A DNA stretch of 54,291 nt from Paracoccaceae bacterium (GTDB lineage Bacteria; Pseudomonadota; Alphaproteobacteria; Rhodobacterales; Rhodobacteraceae). The stretch lies in assembly GCA_011620265.1 (NCBI GenBank), contig WOZM01000159.1, positions 4,994 through 59,284 of the forward strand. Reading direction: 5' to 3'. A program made the position numbers and the translations under genes. This document shows, piece by piece, positions 8,343 to 16,334 of the stretch; within the stretch, counting starts at the first letter, position 1; each line of letters starts with the position of its first letter. The notes below the pieces were generated by a model, which worked only from the letters and a program-made list of their open reading frames with translations, did no database searches and was not told the origin of the DNA.

Positions 8343-8404
8343 CTGACCTTCCTTCCGCGCGGGGCAAGCCTATGCCGGACCGCGTTAAGAAAGGGCAAAG
8401 CCGA

Positions 8405-9958
8405 TCAGAAATCGGTGGGCGCGCCGCCCTCTTCCTTGCGCCGGGCGACGAAGGCCTGCAATTCCTCGCGGATGCCCGCGTCCATCGGCGGCGCCTCGAA
8501 CTCGGCGAGGATCGCCTTGGCGATGCGGTGCGCCCGCTCCGCCGTCCAGACCGACCCGTCGAGCTGCCATGCCTCGTAGTTGCGCCAGTCCGAGGCGATC
8601 GGCGCATAGAAGGCGTTGGCATAGCGGTCCTGGGTGTGCTGGCAGCCGAAATAGTGCCCCTCCGGCCCGACTTCGCGGATCGTGTCGATGGCGATGTCGT
8701 CGGGCGTCGTCGCCCAGGTCGCGGGCTCCATGTAGCGCTGGAGCATCTGCAGCACCTCGCAGTCCATCACGAACTTCTCCGGGCTCGCGATCAGCCCGCC
8801 CTCGAGCCAGCCGGCGGCGTGATAGACCATGTTGGTGCCCGACTGCATCGCCGCCCAGAGCGAATTCGAGGTCTCCCACATCGCCTGGCCGTCCGGCACG
8901 TTGGCGGCGCAAACCCCCGACGACCGCAAGGGAAGCCCGTAGAACCGCGCCATCTGCCCGGTCATCTGCGTCGCGCGCATGTATTCCGGCGTGCCGAAGG
9001 CGGGCGCGCCCGACTTCATGTCGACATTCGAGGTGAAGGTGCCGATCATCGACGGCGATCCCGGCGCCACGTATTGCAGCAGCGCGACCGCGGCGAGGGC
9101 TTCGGCGATGGAGAGCGTCACCGCGCCGGCCATCGTCACCGGCGCCATCGCGCCGGCAAGCGTGAAGGGCGTCACCACGACAAGCTGCCCGGCCCGCGCG
9201 AGCCGGAGCGCCCCGTCGATCATCGGGAAGTCGTGCTTCAAGGGCGAGACCGAGTTGATGTTGGTGAACATCCGCGGCTTGGCGCGGAACTCTTCATGCG
9301 TGAGCCCGCCGGCGATGCGGACCATCTCCATCGCATCCTCGACCCGCTCCTTGCCCAGCGAATAGGCATGGCAGACCTTGTCGGTCAGCGTCAGCTTCTC
9401 GTAGAGACAATCGAGGTGGCGGATCGAGGGGTGAATGTCGATCGGCTCCACCGGATAGCCGCCGGCGAAGTGGATGCAGTTGAAATACTGCGTCAGCTTG
9501 ATGAAGTCGCGATACCCCTCCATGAAGCCCGAGACCTTGCCCCGCGCCAGATCCCAGTAGTTCGGCGGCGAGGAGACGTTGCCGAAAAGGATATGCTGGC
9601 CGCCGAACGGCAGCACGCGGTCGGGGTTGCGCGGCGTGACGGTGAACTGCCGGGGCGCGCGCGCCACCATCTCCATGACGAAATCCTCGTCCATATAGAC
9701 GGTCTCGCCATCGACCTTGCAGCCGGCGTCGCGAAGGATCTCCAGCGCCTCTTCGTTGAGGAAGCGGATGCCGATCTCGCCGAGGATGCGCATTGCGCCC
9801 TTGTGGATCGCCTCGACGCCCTCGGGGCCCATCGGTTCGGTCGGGCGGTCGGGATTGACCGGGATGCGCCAGGGCATCTGGTCGATGGCCTTGATGCCGG
9901 CACGCTCGGCATGGCCCGCCCGTCCGCCCGCGCGCTTGCGCCTGAGTTCGCTTCCCAT
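8405..9958 (-). CDS. Trimethylamine methyltransferase (MttB) superfamily protein, non-pyrrolysine type
   Basis: 517 residues from ATG 9958, which has GGAGG about seven bases upstream; a longer frame to 10051 has no such site. It belongs to the COG5598/MttB family, whose members demethylate quaternary amines such as glycine betaine or proline betaine and pass the methyl group to a corrinoid protein. No in-frame amber codon interrupts the gene, so it is of the non-pyrrolysine class common in Rhodobacterales. Recognisable segments are PFGGQHILFGNVSSPPNYWD, FNCIHFAGGYPVEPID and GTFTSNVDMKSGAPAFGTP. No corrinoid protein gene is adjacent, so the methyl acceptor is not evident. Confidence 0.88.
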   Translation of the reverse strand: MGSELRRKRAGGRAGHAERAGIKAIDQMPWRIPVNPDRPTEPMGPEGVEAIHKGAMRILGEIGIRFLNEEALEILRDAGCKVDGETVYMDEDFVMEMVARAPRQFTVTPRNPDRVLPFGGQHILFGNVSSPPNYWDLARGKVSGFMEGYRDFIKLTQYFNCIHFAGGYPVEPIDIHPSIRHLDCLYEKLTLTDKVCHAYSLGKERVEDAMEMVRIAGGLTHEEFRAKPRMFTNINSVSPLKHDFPMIDGALRLARAGQLVVVTPFTLAGAMAPVTMAGAVTLSIAEALAAVALLQYVAPGSPSMIGTFTSNVDMKSGAPAFGTPEYMRATQMTGQMARFYGLPLRSSGVCAANVPDGQAMWETSNSLWAAMQSGTNMVYHAAGWLEGGLIASPEKFVMDCEVLQMLQRYMEPATWATTPDDIAIDTIREVGPEGHYFGCQHTQDRYANAFYAPIASDWRNYEAWQLDGSVWTAERAHRIAKAILAEFEAPPMDAGIREELQAFVARRKEEGGAPTDF

Positions 9959-10057
9959 GCCGGTCCCTCCGATGCAGGTCGGGTCCAGCATGCTGTGCGG
10001 CAGGATCGCTTCGCCGCCTTCCGCGACGCGAATGCGTCGTTTTTGGGCCACGCATAT

Positions 10058-10768
10058 TCAGCCGGCGCTGACTGCCCCTTCGGCAATCCAGCCCGGCAGA
10101 TGGCCGATATCGGGCAGGACCACATCGGCGAAGGGGCGAAGCTCGTCGGCTTCGGCGATGCCGGTCAGCACCGCGACGGTGCGCATCCCCGCCGCGCGGC
10201 CGGCGACGAGGTCGTGACGACTGTCGCCGACCATCGCGACCCGGCCCGGCTCCAGCCCCTCGGCGCTGGCGAAGGCCAGAAGCGGGCCGGGATCGGGCTT
10301 GGCGCCGTGGCCGCTGTCGAAACCCGCGACGAAGTGGAAGTAGCGCGCGATCCCGGCCGCGTGGAGATGCGCGTGGGCCGGTCCCTCGGCATCGTTGGTG
10401 GCCAGCCCGAGCTTCAGCCCGGCCGCGGCGAAACCCGCGAAGAGCGGCACCAGCGGCACCGCCTCGACGAGGTCCGTCACCGCCGCGAGCGCGTTCATCC
10501 GCGCGACGAGGACCGCGAGATCCATGCCCGGCAGATGCGGCAGAAGCTCTGCCGCGATCTCGGGCGCGGTATGGGCGATGACCGGGCTGTCGGGCGCGAA
10601 GCTGCCCGAGGCGAGGTCGAACCCGATCGCCCGGCCGAGCCGCAGGGCCAGATCGGGCGCGCCGGCGGCCAGTTCCTCCAGCATCCGCCGCGACCAGCCG
10701 CCCCAGGTGGCACGGAAATCGAAGAGCGTGCCGTCCTTGTCGAAGACGAGACCCTGGATGTCGTTCAT
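10058..10768 (-). CDS. HAD-superfamily hydrolase, phosphoglycolate phosphatase-like
   Basis: 236 residues. HAD motif I is FDKDGTLFDF near the N-terminus (nucleophile and acid Asp), motif II is LATND near residue 130, the motif III lysine is in GAKPDPG, and motif IV is MVGDSRHDL. The helical cap between motifs I and II makes it a C1-cap enzyme like Gph, CbbY or YjjG. It dephosphorylates a small phosphometabolite whose identity cannot be fixed. The start at 10768 (MNDIQGLVFDKDG) places motif I at the usual distance from the N-terminus; the frame extends upstream without family similarity. It is transcribed with the MttB gene and DUF3572. Confidence 0.88.
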   Translation of the reverse strand: MNDIQGLVFDKDGTLFDFRATWGGWSRRMLEELAAGAPDLALRLGRAIGFDLASGSFAPDSPVIAHTAPEIAAELLPHLPGMDLAVLVARMNALAAVTDLVEAVPLVPLFAGFAAAGLKLGLATNDAEGPAHAHLHAAGIARYFHFVAGFDSGHGAKPDPGPLLAFASAEGLEPGRVAMVGDSRHDLVAGRAAGMRTVAVLTGIAEADELRPFADVVLPDIGHLPGWIAEGAVSAG

Positions 10769-10857
10769 GATTCCTTCTCTCGGCCCGTGGCGGGTCCCGG
10801 CGGGAGAGTCCTCCGCCGGGCGAAGCTGGCGGGTTTCACGGGCAAAGGCAACGCCGC

Positions 10858-11154
10858 TCAGGTCCAGTGCGCCTCCTCGCCGCCCGGAAACGCGTGGCGG
10901 GCCGCCTTCGGCACCGTGTAGCCGAGCCCCTCGGCATCGCAGAAGGCGATCACCCAGGCATCGTCCATCAGCACGAAATCCAGCACCGAAATCAGGAAAT
11001 CCGGCTCGGACGCGCGGCGTTTCAGCTCGTCCGGCGCGGTTCCGGTCGCGCCGAGGAAGACCGGCAGCAGATCCTCCTGCCCCACCAGCCAGCCCAGCGC
11101 CTTCAGCGCCACCGTGTCGGCAGATTCCTGACCTTTCACCGATCCGTGTCTCAT
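10858..11154 (-). CDS. DUF3572 family protein
   Basis: 98 residues, mostly helical, matching the small DUF3572 family found almost only in Alphaproteobacteria (KALGWLVGQEDLLPVFLGATG, then SVLDFVLMDDAWVIAFCDAEGL). No function is known. It is divergent from pleD with 87 bp between starts, an arrangement that recurs in Rhodobacterales and suggests shared regulation or a role linked to cell-cycle signalling. Start at 11154 with AAGGTAAGGA directly upstream. The acidic, single-domain make-up suggests a cytoplasmic protein. Confidence 0.88.
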   Translation of the reverse strand: MRHGSVKGQESADTVALKALGWLVGQEDLLPVFLGATGTAPDELKRRASEPDFLISVLDFVLMDDAWVIAFCDAEGLGYTVPKAARHAFPGGEEAHWT

Positions 11155-11241
11155 TCCTTACCTTCGCGGAAAGCATTTCTTAACCATTCCGAACGAATGA
11201 TGAGTGCACGGAACGTACAAGTAAAGCGGATGGAGGCCCCC

Positions 11242-12621
11242 GTGGGCGGCAAGATCCTCATAGTCGACGATGTCGCGACGAATCGCATCGTGCTGAAGGT
11301 GAAGCTCGCCTCGGCCTTCTACGAGACGGTGCAGGCCTCCGGCGGGGCCGAGGCGCTGCGCCTCGCACGGCAGATGCGGCCCGATCTGGTGCTTCTCGAC
11401 GTCGAATTGCCGGACATGAACGGGATCGAGGTCTGCGAGGCGCTCAAGGCCGATCCCGCGACCCGCGACATTCCGGTGGTGATGATCACCGCCTTCCACG
11501 ACATGGCCCGCAAGATGGAAGCGCTGCAGGCCGGGGCGGAGGAGGTGTTCTGGAAACCCCTCGACGAGATGGTGCTGCTCGCCCGGCTCCGCAGCCTCCT
11601 TCGCGCGCGAGAGACGGCCGAACAGCTTGGCCTCCGCGACAGCACCTACCGCGAGCTCGGCTTCGCCGAGGCGGCGCAGCCCTTCGGCGAACAGGCGCTG
11701 GTCGGGCTGGTGGCGGGGCGGATGGAAACCGCGCTTGCCTGGAAGCGGGAACTGCAGCCGCACCTCGCCGACCGGGTCCTCGTGCTCGACCGCGAGGCGG
11801 CGCTCGGGGATTTCGCCAATGGCAAGGTGCCCGACGTCTTCGTCGTCGCCGCCGACCTCATGCGGCCGGGCGACGGGCTCAGGCTGATGTCGGAGCTGCG
11901 CTCGCGCGCGGGGACGCGCTATTCGGCGGTCTGCGTGATGCTGCCGGCCGAGGCGCGCGAAACCGCCGCCGTGGCGCTCGATCTCGGGGCCTCCGACCTC
12001 ATCGAGGCGCAGGCCGACCCGGCCGAGATGGCGCTCAGGATCCGCACCCAGATCGCCCGCAAGCGGCAGTCGGACCGCCTGCGCAACTCGCTCGCCGACG
12101 GGCTCCGGCTCGCCATGATCGACCCCCTGACCGGGCTTCACAACCGCCGCTACGCTTTGCCGCACCTCGCGCGGATCGCCGAGCGGGCGCAGGCGGCGGG
12201 GCGGCAGTTCGCGGTCATGGTGCTCGATCTCGACCGGTTCAAGTCGATCAACGACACCTGGGGCCACGCCGCCGGCGACGCGGTGCTGGTCGAGGTGGCC
12301 GAGCGGCTGAAATCGAACCTCCGCGCCGTCGACCTCATCGCCCGGATCGGCGGCGAGGAATTCCTCATCGCCCTGCCCGATACCACGCTCGAAGCCGCCC
12401 GGGCGACGGCCGAGCGGCTGCGCCGGGTCGTCGGCGACCGGCCGGTGCCGCTGCAGAAGGGCAATGGCAGCATTCCGGTGACGCTGTCGATCGGTCTCGC
12501 GCTCGGCTCCGATCCGGCCGCCGGGTCGGTCGAGGACATGATCGGGCTGGCCGACCGCGCGCTGCTCGACTCGAAGGCCGACGGGCGCAACCAGGTCAAG
12601 GTCGGCCGCTCCGCCGCCTGA
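11242..12621 (+). CDS. pleD: PleD-type response regulator and diguanylate cyclase
   Basis: 459 residues with the REC-REC-GGDEF order of PleD. The first receiver domain has the acid pair D9/D10, phospho-acceptor D53 (LVLLDVELPDMNG) and KPLDE. The second receiver, about residues 150-275, is degenerate and serves as a dimerisation adaptor. The cyclase has GGEEF at 370-374 and the RxxD inhibitory site RAVD at 361-364. Phosphorylation should drive dimerisation and c-di-GMP synthesis, as in Caulobacter pole development. I chose GTG 11242 because GGAGG (11232-11236) lies five bases upstream and gives the family N-terminus; ATGs at 11197, 11200 and 11230 are alternatives. Confidence 0.92.
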   Translation: MGGKILIVDDVATNRIVLKVKLASAFYETVQASGGAEALRLARQMRPDLVLLDVELPDMNGIEVCEALKADPATRDIPVVMITAFHDMARKMEALQAGAEEVFWKPLDEMVLLARLRSLLRARETAEQLGLRDSTYRELGFAEAAQPFGEQALVGLVAGRMETALAWKRELQPHLADRVLVLDREAALGDFANGKVPDVFVVAADLMRPGDGLRLMSELRSRAGTRYSAVCVMLPAEARETAAVALDLGASDLIEAQADPAEMALRIRTQIARKRQSDRLRNSLADGLRLAMIDPLTGLHNRRYALPHLARIAERAQAAGRQFAVMVLDLDRFKSINDTWGHAAGDAVLVEVAERLKSNLRAVDLIARIGGEEFLIALPDTTLEAARATAERLRRVVGDRPVPLQKGNGSIPVTLSIGLALGSDPAAGSVEDMIGLADRALLDSKADGRNQVKVGRSAA

Positions 12622-12651
12622 GGTCTGCGACGCGGGCCCCGGCGCCGCGCG

Positions 12652-13134
12652 CTATTGCTTGCGCCAGCCCCGCGCCGAGACCGCCTCGATCCGGTCGGCG
12701 AGCGCCGCCCGCGCCGCGGGCGTCATCGTCTCCAGCCGCTCGACCAGAAGCCGCCGGCCGAGGTCGAGCCGGTCGGCGGTGCGCGCGGCCTGTTCGGCCA
12801 GGACCGCCTCGGTCGCCGCCCGGTCCCAGGGATCGGCACGCAGCGAGGCCACGAGGCGGGTGAACCCCGCCTCCGCCTCGCGCCGCGTGTCGCGGAAATC
12901 GGGCGCCGCGGCGATGAAGGCATCGCGCAGAGCGGCGCGATCCTCGCGCGTCAGCGCCTCGGTGAAGGGGCCGAAGCCCACATCGCGCACATCGCCATGC
13001 GGCATGCGGTGATGACGCATGCCGGCGCCCACCACCGCCGCCGCCACGAAGAGGTTGAGCGCGAGCGAGGCGATGAGCGCCCAGGTCGTCCAGCGCCCGC
13101 CCGGTTTCGATTTCATCACGTCGGCCTCCGCCAT
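12652..13134 (-). CDS. Periplasmic heavy-metal-sensor-like protein (Spy/CpxP/ZraP-related)
   Basis: 160 residues. One N-terminal membrane segment (about residues 18-38) is followed by a His/Met-containing HHRMPHGD stretch and then an amphipathic helical region rich in Arg, Ala and Glu (LTREDRAALRDAF, LEQAART-like repeats, LETMTPAARAALADRIE). This is the layout of membrane-anchored periplasmic Spy/CnrX-like proteins. It is the third gene of a minus-strand run after the ECF sigma factor and a small membrane protein, with 2 bp between stop and start. It probably senses metal or envelope stress for the sigma system. The ligand is inferred only from the histidine-rich patch. Confidence 0.75.
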   Translation of the reverse strand: MAEADVMKSKPGGRWTTWALIASLALNLFVAAAVVGAGMRHHRMPHGDVRDVGFGPFTEALTREDRAALRDAFIAAAPDFRDTRREAEAGFTRLVASLRADPWDRAATEAVLAEQAARTADRLDLGRRLLVERLETMTPAARAALADRIEAVSARGWRKQ

Positions 13135-13136
13135 CC

Positions 13137-13538
13137 TCAGCCCTCCCATCCGGTTGCGAGCGCGAAAACCTCCACCCCCGGCATCAGTTCAACCGTCGCC
13201 GCCGCCTCGCCGGCGCTCCAGAGCCCGCCGGTCAGCAGGCTCGTGTCGGCGAGCCCGGCATAGCCGAGCCAGAGCCCGGCCACCGTCGCCGTCGCGAGCC
13301 CGCCGATGCCGCGCCAGCCGCCGAAGGCCGCGCCGAGCCACGACAGCACGCCGCCGTCCCCGCCGCCGCCGGCCGGCCGGGCCAGCGGATGCGGCCCGGG
13401 CGGGCGCGGCATCCCGGCCTCCGCATCGGCGAGGATGCGCGCCATCAGCGCCCCGGACGGCGCCGGCCGGGCCTCCCGCGCGGCGCGGAAGAAGCCTTCC
13501 AGGAGTTCGTCGTCCCGATCCAGATCAGCCATCGCCAT
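13137..13538 (-). CDS. Small single-span membrane protein, probable anti-sigma partner of the ECF factor
   Basis: About 133 residues. The N-terminus is acidic (MADLDRDDELLEGFFRAARE) and helical. A proline/glycine-rich linker and a membrane segment near residues 80-105 (GIGGLATATVAGLWLGYAGL) lead to a short outer tail. The start lies inside the end of the sigma gene (about 14 bp overlap), the classic sigma/anti-sigma arrangement. No ZAS zinc motif (HxxxCxxC) is present, so anti-sigma function rests on context only. ATG 13538 or 13532 could be the start; both have weak purine-rich upstream sequence. Otherwise it is a Rhodobacterales hypothetical protein. Confidence 0.65.
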   Translation of the reverse strand: MAMADLDRDDELLEGFFRAAREARPAPSGALMARILADAEAGMPRPPGPHPLARPAGGGGDGGVLSWLGAAFGGWRGIGGLATATVAGLWLGYAGLADTSLLTGGLWSAGEAAATVELMPGVEVFALATGWEG

Positions 13539-14109
13539 ATCCCAGTTCCGCACGCCGTCCCGCCAGCACCTGCATCAATCCGCGCTTGCCCCGCGCCGTC
13601 AGACTTTCCACCGCCTCGACGCCCACGCCCATGATCTCCGCGATCTCGGGGTTTGCCAGGCCTTCGAGGTGGCGCAGCACCACCGCCTCGCGTTGCCGCT
13701 CGGGCAGCGTCTGCAGCGCGGCCTCCAGCGCCGCCGCGCGATCGGCCTCGACCAGCCCCTCGTCGGCGCCCGGCCGCCCGTCCTCGGGCTCCGGCGCCGC
13801 TTCGAGCGGCACCGATCGCCGCCGCCTCAGCCGGTCGGTCGAGAGGTTGACCACGACCCGGTAGAGCCAGGTCGAGACCTTCGCCGTGCCCGCCTGCCAG
13901 CCGGGCGCCGCGCGCCAGAGCCGCAGCATCGCCTCCTGCGCCACGTCCTCGGCCTCGGCCGGATCGCGGAGCATCCGCTGCGCGACCCGGAAGGCCAGGG
14001 GCGTCAGCCGCCCGGCCAGGGCCCGCGCAGCCGCCCGGTCGCCCTGCCCGTAGAGGGCCAGAAGCGTGTCGTCGGAGCGGTCATCCTGCGCGTCGAGGGC
14101 CATGGCCAT
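13525..14109 (-). CDS. RNA polymerase sigma factor, ECF subfamily
   Basis: 194 residues. Sigma region 2 is at about 20-90, with DPAEAEDVAQEAMLRLWR and WLYRVVVNLSTDRLRRRR. Region 4 is at about 125-185, with LPERQREAVVLRHLEGLANPEIAEIMGVGVEAVESLTARGKRGL, a sigma-type helix-turn-helix. The frame extends upstream to 14190 without sigma similarity and through a terminator hairpin, so I start at MAMALDAQ (14109). It directs polymerase to envelope- or metal-stress promoters. It leads an operon with a putative anti-sigma membrane protein and a periplasmic sensor-like protein, and lies next to a secreted EF-hand gene that could be a target. Confidence 0.9.
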   Translation of the reverse strand: MAMALDAQDDRSDDTLLALYGQGDRAAARALAGRLTPLAFRVAQRMLRDPAEAEDVAQEAMLRLWRAAPGWQAGTAKVSTWLYRVVVNLSTDRLRRRRSVPLEAAPEPEDGRPGADEGLVEADRAAALEAALQTLPERQREAVVLRHLEGLANPEIAEIMGVGVEAVESLTARGKRGLMQVLAGRRAELGYGDG

Positions 14110-14155
14110 TGTTCCACGAGGCCTAAACCGAAAGGCCGCGCCCGACAAAGGGGAA

Positions 14156-14191
14156 ATTGCCGGGGCGGACAAGGCAGCCCGCCCCGGCAAT
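14156..14191 (-). terminator. Rho-independent terminator of the EF-hand gene
   Basis: A perfect 13-bp stem (arms about 14156-14168 and 14179-14191, arm TTGCCGGGGCGG) with a 10-base loop. Read on the minus strand it is followed by a T-rich run. It sits 24 bp after the EF-hand stop and before the sigma gene, so the two minus-strand genes are separate transcription units. Confidence 0.75.
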
Positions 14192-14214
14192 CCCGGCGCC
14201 GGGCAAGCGGGGGA

Positions 14215-14919
14215 TCACTGATCCGCGCCGGTCCCGTCGTCCCAGCCGAACCAGCCGCCGCCGAAGCCGTCCATCATCGGATGGCCCTGCATGCCGGGAT
14301 AACCGCCTTCTGCACCCATCCGGCCGCCCATCCCGCCGCGGTCGTGGTCATGGCCGTGCCCGTGACCGTGGCCCATCCGGCCCTGCCCGCCCTGCCCGCC
14401 GCCCATCTGGCCGCCCATCCGGCCGGCCATGGCGCCCATCCGGTCGCGCATCGCCGCGATCTCGGCCTCGCTCACCGCGCCGTCGCCATCGCTGTCGAGC
14501 CGCTGGAAGAGCCGCCCGGCCATCGGCGGGGCGAGCAGTTCCTCGGCCGAAAGCTTGCCGTCGCCGTCGGCGTCCTGCGCCTCGACCCGGGCCTTCGCCA
14601 TCGCGTCCGCCCGCGCCTGCATCCGGGCCATCATCCGCGCCGAAAGCTCGGCGGCCGAGATCATCTTGTCGCCATCGGTATCGACGCCGGCGACATGGGA
14701 CTGGCGATAGGCCGAAAGCTCGGCCTCGGTGATCTTGCCGTCCTTGTCGGTGTCGACGGCGGCGAAGTCGAAGCCGGCCCAGGGCGCGCCCATCATGCCG
14801 CCCCCCATCATGCCGCCCATCTGCCCGCTGCGGTCGAAGGCCGCACCGATCGTCGGTGCCGCGAGCGCCGCCGCGCCGAGCGAGAGGGCAAGTGCCGCGA
14901 GAAGGGATTTAGAAGCCAT
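14215..14919 (-). CDS. Secreted four-EF-hand protein with His/Gly/Met-rich ends
   Basis: 234 residues. A Sec signal peptide covers about residues 1-21 (cleavage near ALA/AP), so it is exported. Four EF-hand loops are visible, each with acidic D-x-D-x-D/G spacing, starting near residues 56 (DTDKDGKITEAE), 80 (DTDGDKMISAAE), 116 (DADGDGKLSAEE) and 142 (DSDGDGAVSEAE). Before them lies a Gly/Met-rich patch (MGGMMGGGMMG), after them a GHGHGHGHDHD metal-binding-like tract and a Trp/Gly-rich end. It should bind calcium in the periplasm; the His and Met patches could bind copper or nickel. It neighbours the ECF sigma/sensor operon. AAGGAAG precedes the ATG. Confidence 0.88.
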   Translation of the reverse strand: MASKSLLAALALSLGAAALAAPTIGAAFDRSGQMGGMMGGGMMGAPWAGFDFAAVDTDKDGKITEAELSAYRQSHVAGVDTDGDKMISAAELSARMMARMQARADAMAKARVEAQDADGDGKLSAEELLAPPMAGRLFQRLDSDGDGAVSEAEIAAMRDRMGAMAGRMGGQMGGGQGGQGRMGHGHGHGHDHDRGGMGGRMGAEGGYPGMQGHPMMDGFGGGWFGWDDGTGADQ

Positions 14920-15096
14920 CGGTTCTTCCTTTCGGTCTGATCGGAGGCGGTTCGCGCGCCAACTGACCGTTTCACGCGCGGCGCCGGCCGTTCCGTCGCG
15001 GCGGAACCGCGGAACGCGACATTTTCGCGAGTTCCTCCGCCCGGTCTTTCGCGGGCGGAGCATTCGGTGCTACACCGCCGGGATGAGGAGATGCCG

Positions 15097-15495
15097 ATGA
15101 CCGATGCCGCCTTCACCCCGGACGACGACCGGCCGATGCGCCCCGCCATATGGCGCGGTCTTCGCAAGCGCTGCCCCGCCTGCGGCAAGGGCGCGCTTCT
15201 GACCGGCTACCTTAAGGTGCGCGACACCTGCCCCGCCTGCGGCGAGGCGCTGCATCACCACCGGGCCGATGACGGGCCGGCCTATCTCACCATCCTCATC
15301 GTCGGGCACCTGATGGCGCCGCTCATCATGTGGGCCTTCGTCACCTGGCGGCCGGATCCGCTGGTCCTGGCGGGAAGCTTCGCCGCGGGCTGCGTGGCGC
15401 TGTCGCTGTTCCTCCTGCCGCGGCTCAAGGGAATGATCGTGGCGATCCAGTGGGCCAAGCGGATGCACGGCTTCGGCGGCGAGACCGATGGCTGA
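15097..15495 (+). CDS. DUF983 family membrane protein with zinc-ribbon-like motif
   Basis: 132 residues. Two CPAC pairs (CPACGKGALL and CPACGEALHHH, about 15 residues apart) form a rubredoxin/zinc-ribbon-like knuckle. Two membrane helices follow (LTILIVGHLMAPLIMWAF and LVLAGSFAAGCVALSLFLL). This is the usual DUF983 layout, a family widespread in Alphaproteobacteria and of unknown function. ATG 15097 is preceded by GAGGAG at six bases; the earlier ATG at 15091 has no room for it. It overlaps the NUDIX gene by 8 bp and is probably co-transcribed with it. Confidence 0.88.
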   Translation: MTDAAFTPDDDRPMRPAIWRGLRKRCPACGKGALLTGYLKVRDTCPACGEALHHHRADDGPAYLTILIVGHLMAPLIMWAFVTWRPDPLVLAGSFAAGCVALSLFLLPRLKGMIVAIQWAKRMHGFGGETDG

Positions 15496-16174
15496 GACAC
15501 ACCCGGCGCCGCCGCCGATCCGCGACGCGGCGACAATTCTTCTCGTCCGCCGCGATGCCGGCGCCCCGGCGATCCTGATGGGCCAGCGCGGCGCGGGGGC
15601 GGCCTTCATGCCGAGCAAGTATGTCTTTCCCGGCGGCGCGATCGACCCCGGCGACGCGACGGTGCCGCTTGCCGCCCCCCTTGCCCCGGTCTGCCTCCGG
15701 CGCCTTGGCGCCGGCGCGCCCCCGGGCCTCGCCCCGGCACTGGCGGCCGGCGCGATCCGCGAGCTCTGGGAGGAGACCGGGCTTCTCCTCGGCGCGCCGG
15801 GGTCCTGGCCCGGGACCGCCCCGGAGGGCTGGCGCGACTTCGCCGAAAGCGGGCTTCTGCCGACCGCTGCGGCCCTTTCCTTCGTCTTCCGCGCGATCAC
15901 GCCCCCCGGCCGGCCGCGCCGCTTCGACGCGCGGTTCTTCCTCGCCGATGCCGCTTCCCTCGCCGGCGATCCGGACGACTTCTCGCGCGCTTCGGACGAA
16001 CTCAGCCACCTCCACTGGGTGCCGATGGCCGAGGCGCGGCGGTTGAACCTGCCCTTCATCACCGAGGTGGTCCTCGGCGAGGTCGCCGCCCTTCTGGCGC
16101 GGGGCGGCGCGCCCGAGGCGGTGCCCTTCTTCGACAATTCAGGCTCCGAACCGGTCTTCCGCCGGCTCGACTGA
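15488..16174 (+). CDS. NUDIX hydrolase
   Basis: 228 residues. The fold begins with AATILLVRRDAGAPAILMGQRG and a KYVFPGGAID strand. The Nudix box core is AGAIRELWEETGLLL, with the REL-EE-TG residues that bind Mg. About 30 residues separate PGG from the box, as in the NUDT7/NUDT19-like (CoA or acyl-CoA pyrophosphatase) branch. It probably cleaves a nucleoside-diphosphate-linked metabolite such as CoA esters; that substrate is a family-based guess. It overlaps DUF983, an arrangement often seen in Rhodobacterales, and is followed by a terminator. Confidence 0.9.
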   Translation: MAETHPAPPPIRDAATILLVRRDAGAPAILMGQRGAGAAFMPSKYVFPGGAIDPGDATVPLAAPLAPVCLRRLGAGAPPGLAPALAAGAIRELWEETGLLLGAPGSWPGTAPEGWRDFAESGLLPTAAALSFVFRAITPPGRPRRFDARFFLADAASLAGDPDDFSRASDELSHLHWVPMAEARRLNLPFITEVVLGEVAALLARGGAPEAVPFFDNSGSEPVFRRLD

Positions 16175-16280
16175 TCCGCCGCCGATCCGAAGGAGCGCGC
16201 TTGCGCGCGCCGGTCCTTCCGGTCGCGGCCATCGCGGTCGCGACGGCCGCTCCGCCGCCGGGGCGATCGCCCCGGCGCTG

Positions 16281-16299
16281 CCTCCGGCGGAGGTATTTT
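16281..16299 (+). terminator. Probable Rho-independent terminator after DUF983-NUDIX
   Basis: CCTCC-GGC-GGAGG hairpin followed by TATTTTC, 106 bp downstream of the NUDIX stop. The preceding 80 bp is GC-rich and contains another short palindrome, CCGGGGCGATCGCCCCGG, near 16258. The convergent DMT gene ends 36 bp further on. Confidence 0.6.
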
Positions 16300-16334
16300 C
16301 GAACAGAAGAAGGAAGGCGTGGCGTGGACGGCGT

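Noticed and set aside
8372-10921. 849-codon plus-strand frame across the MttB and HAD genes
   Set aside because: Antisense to two genes with clear domain motifs.
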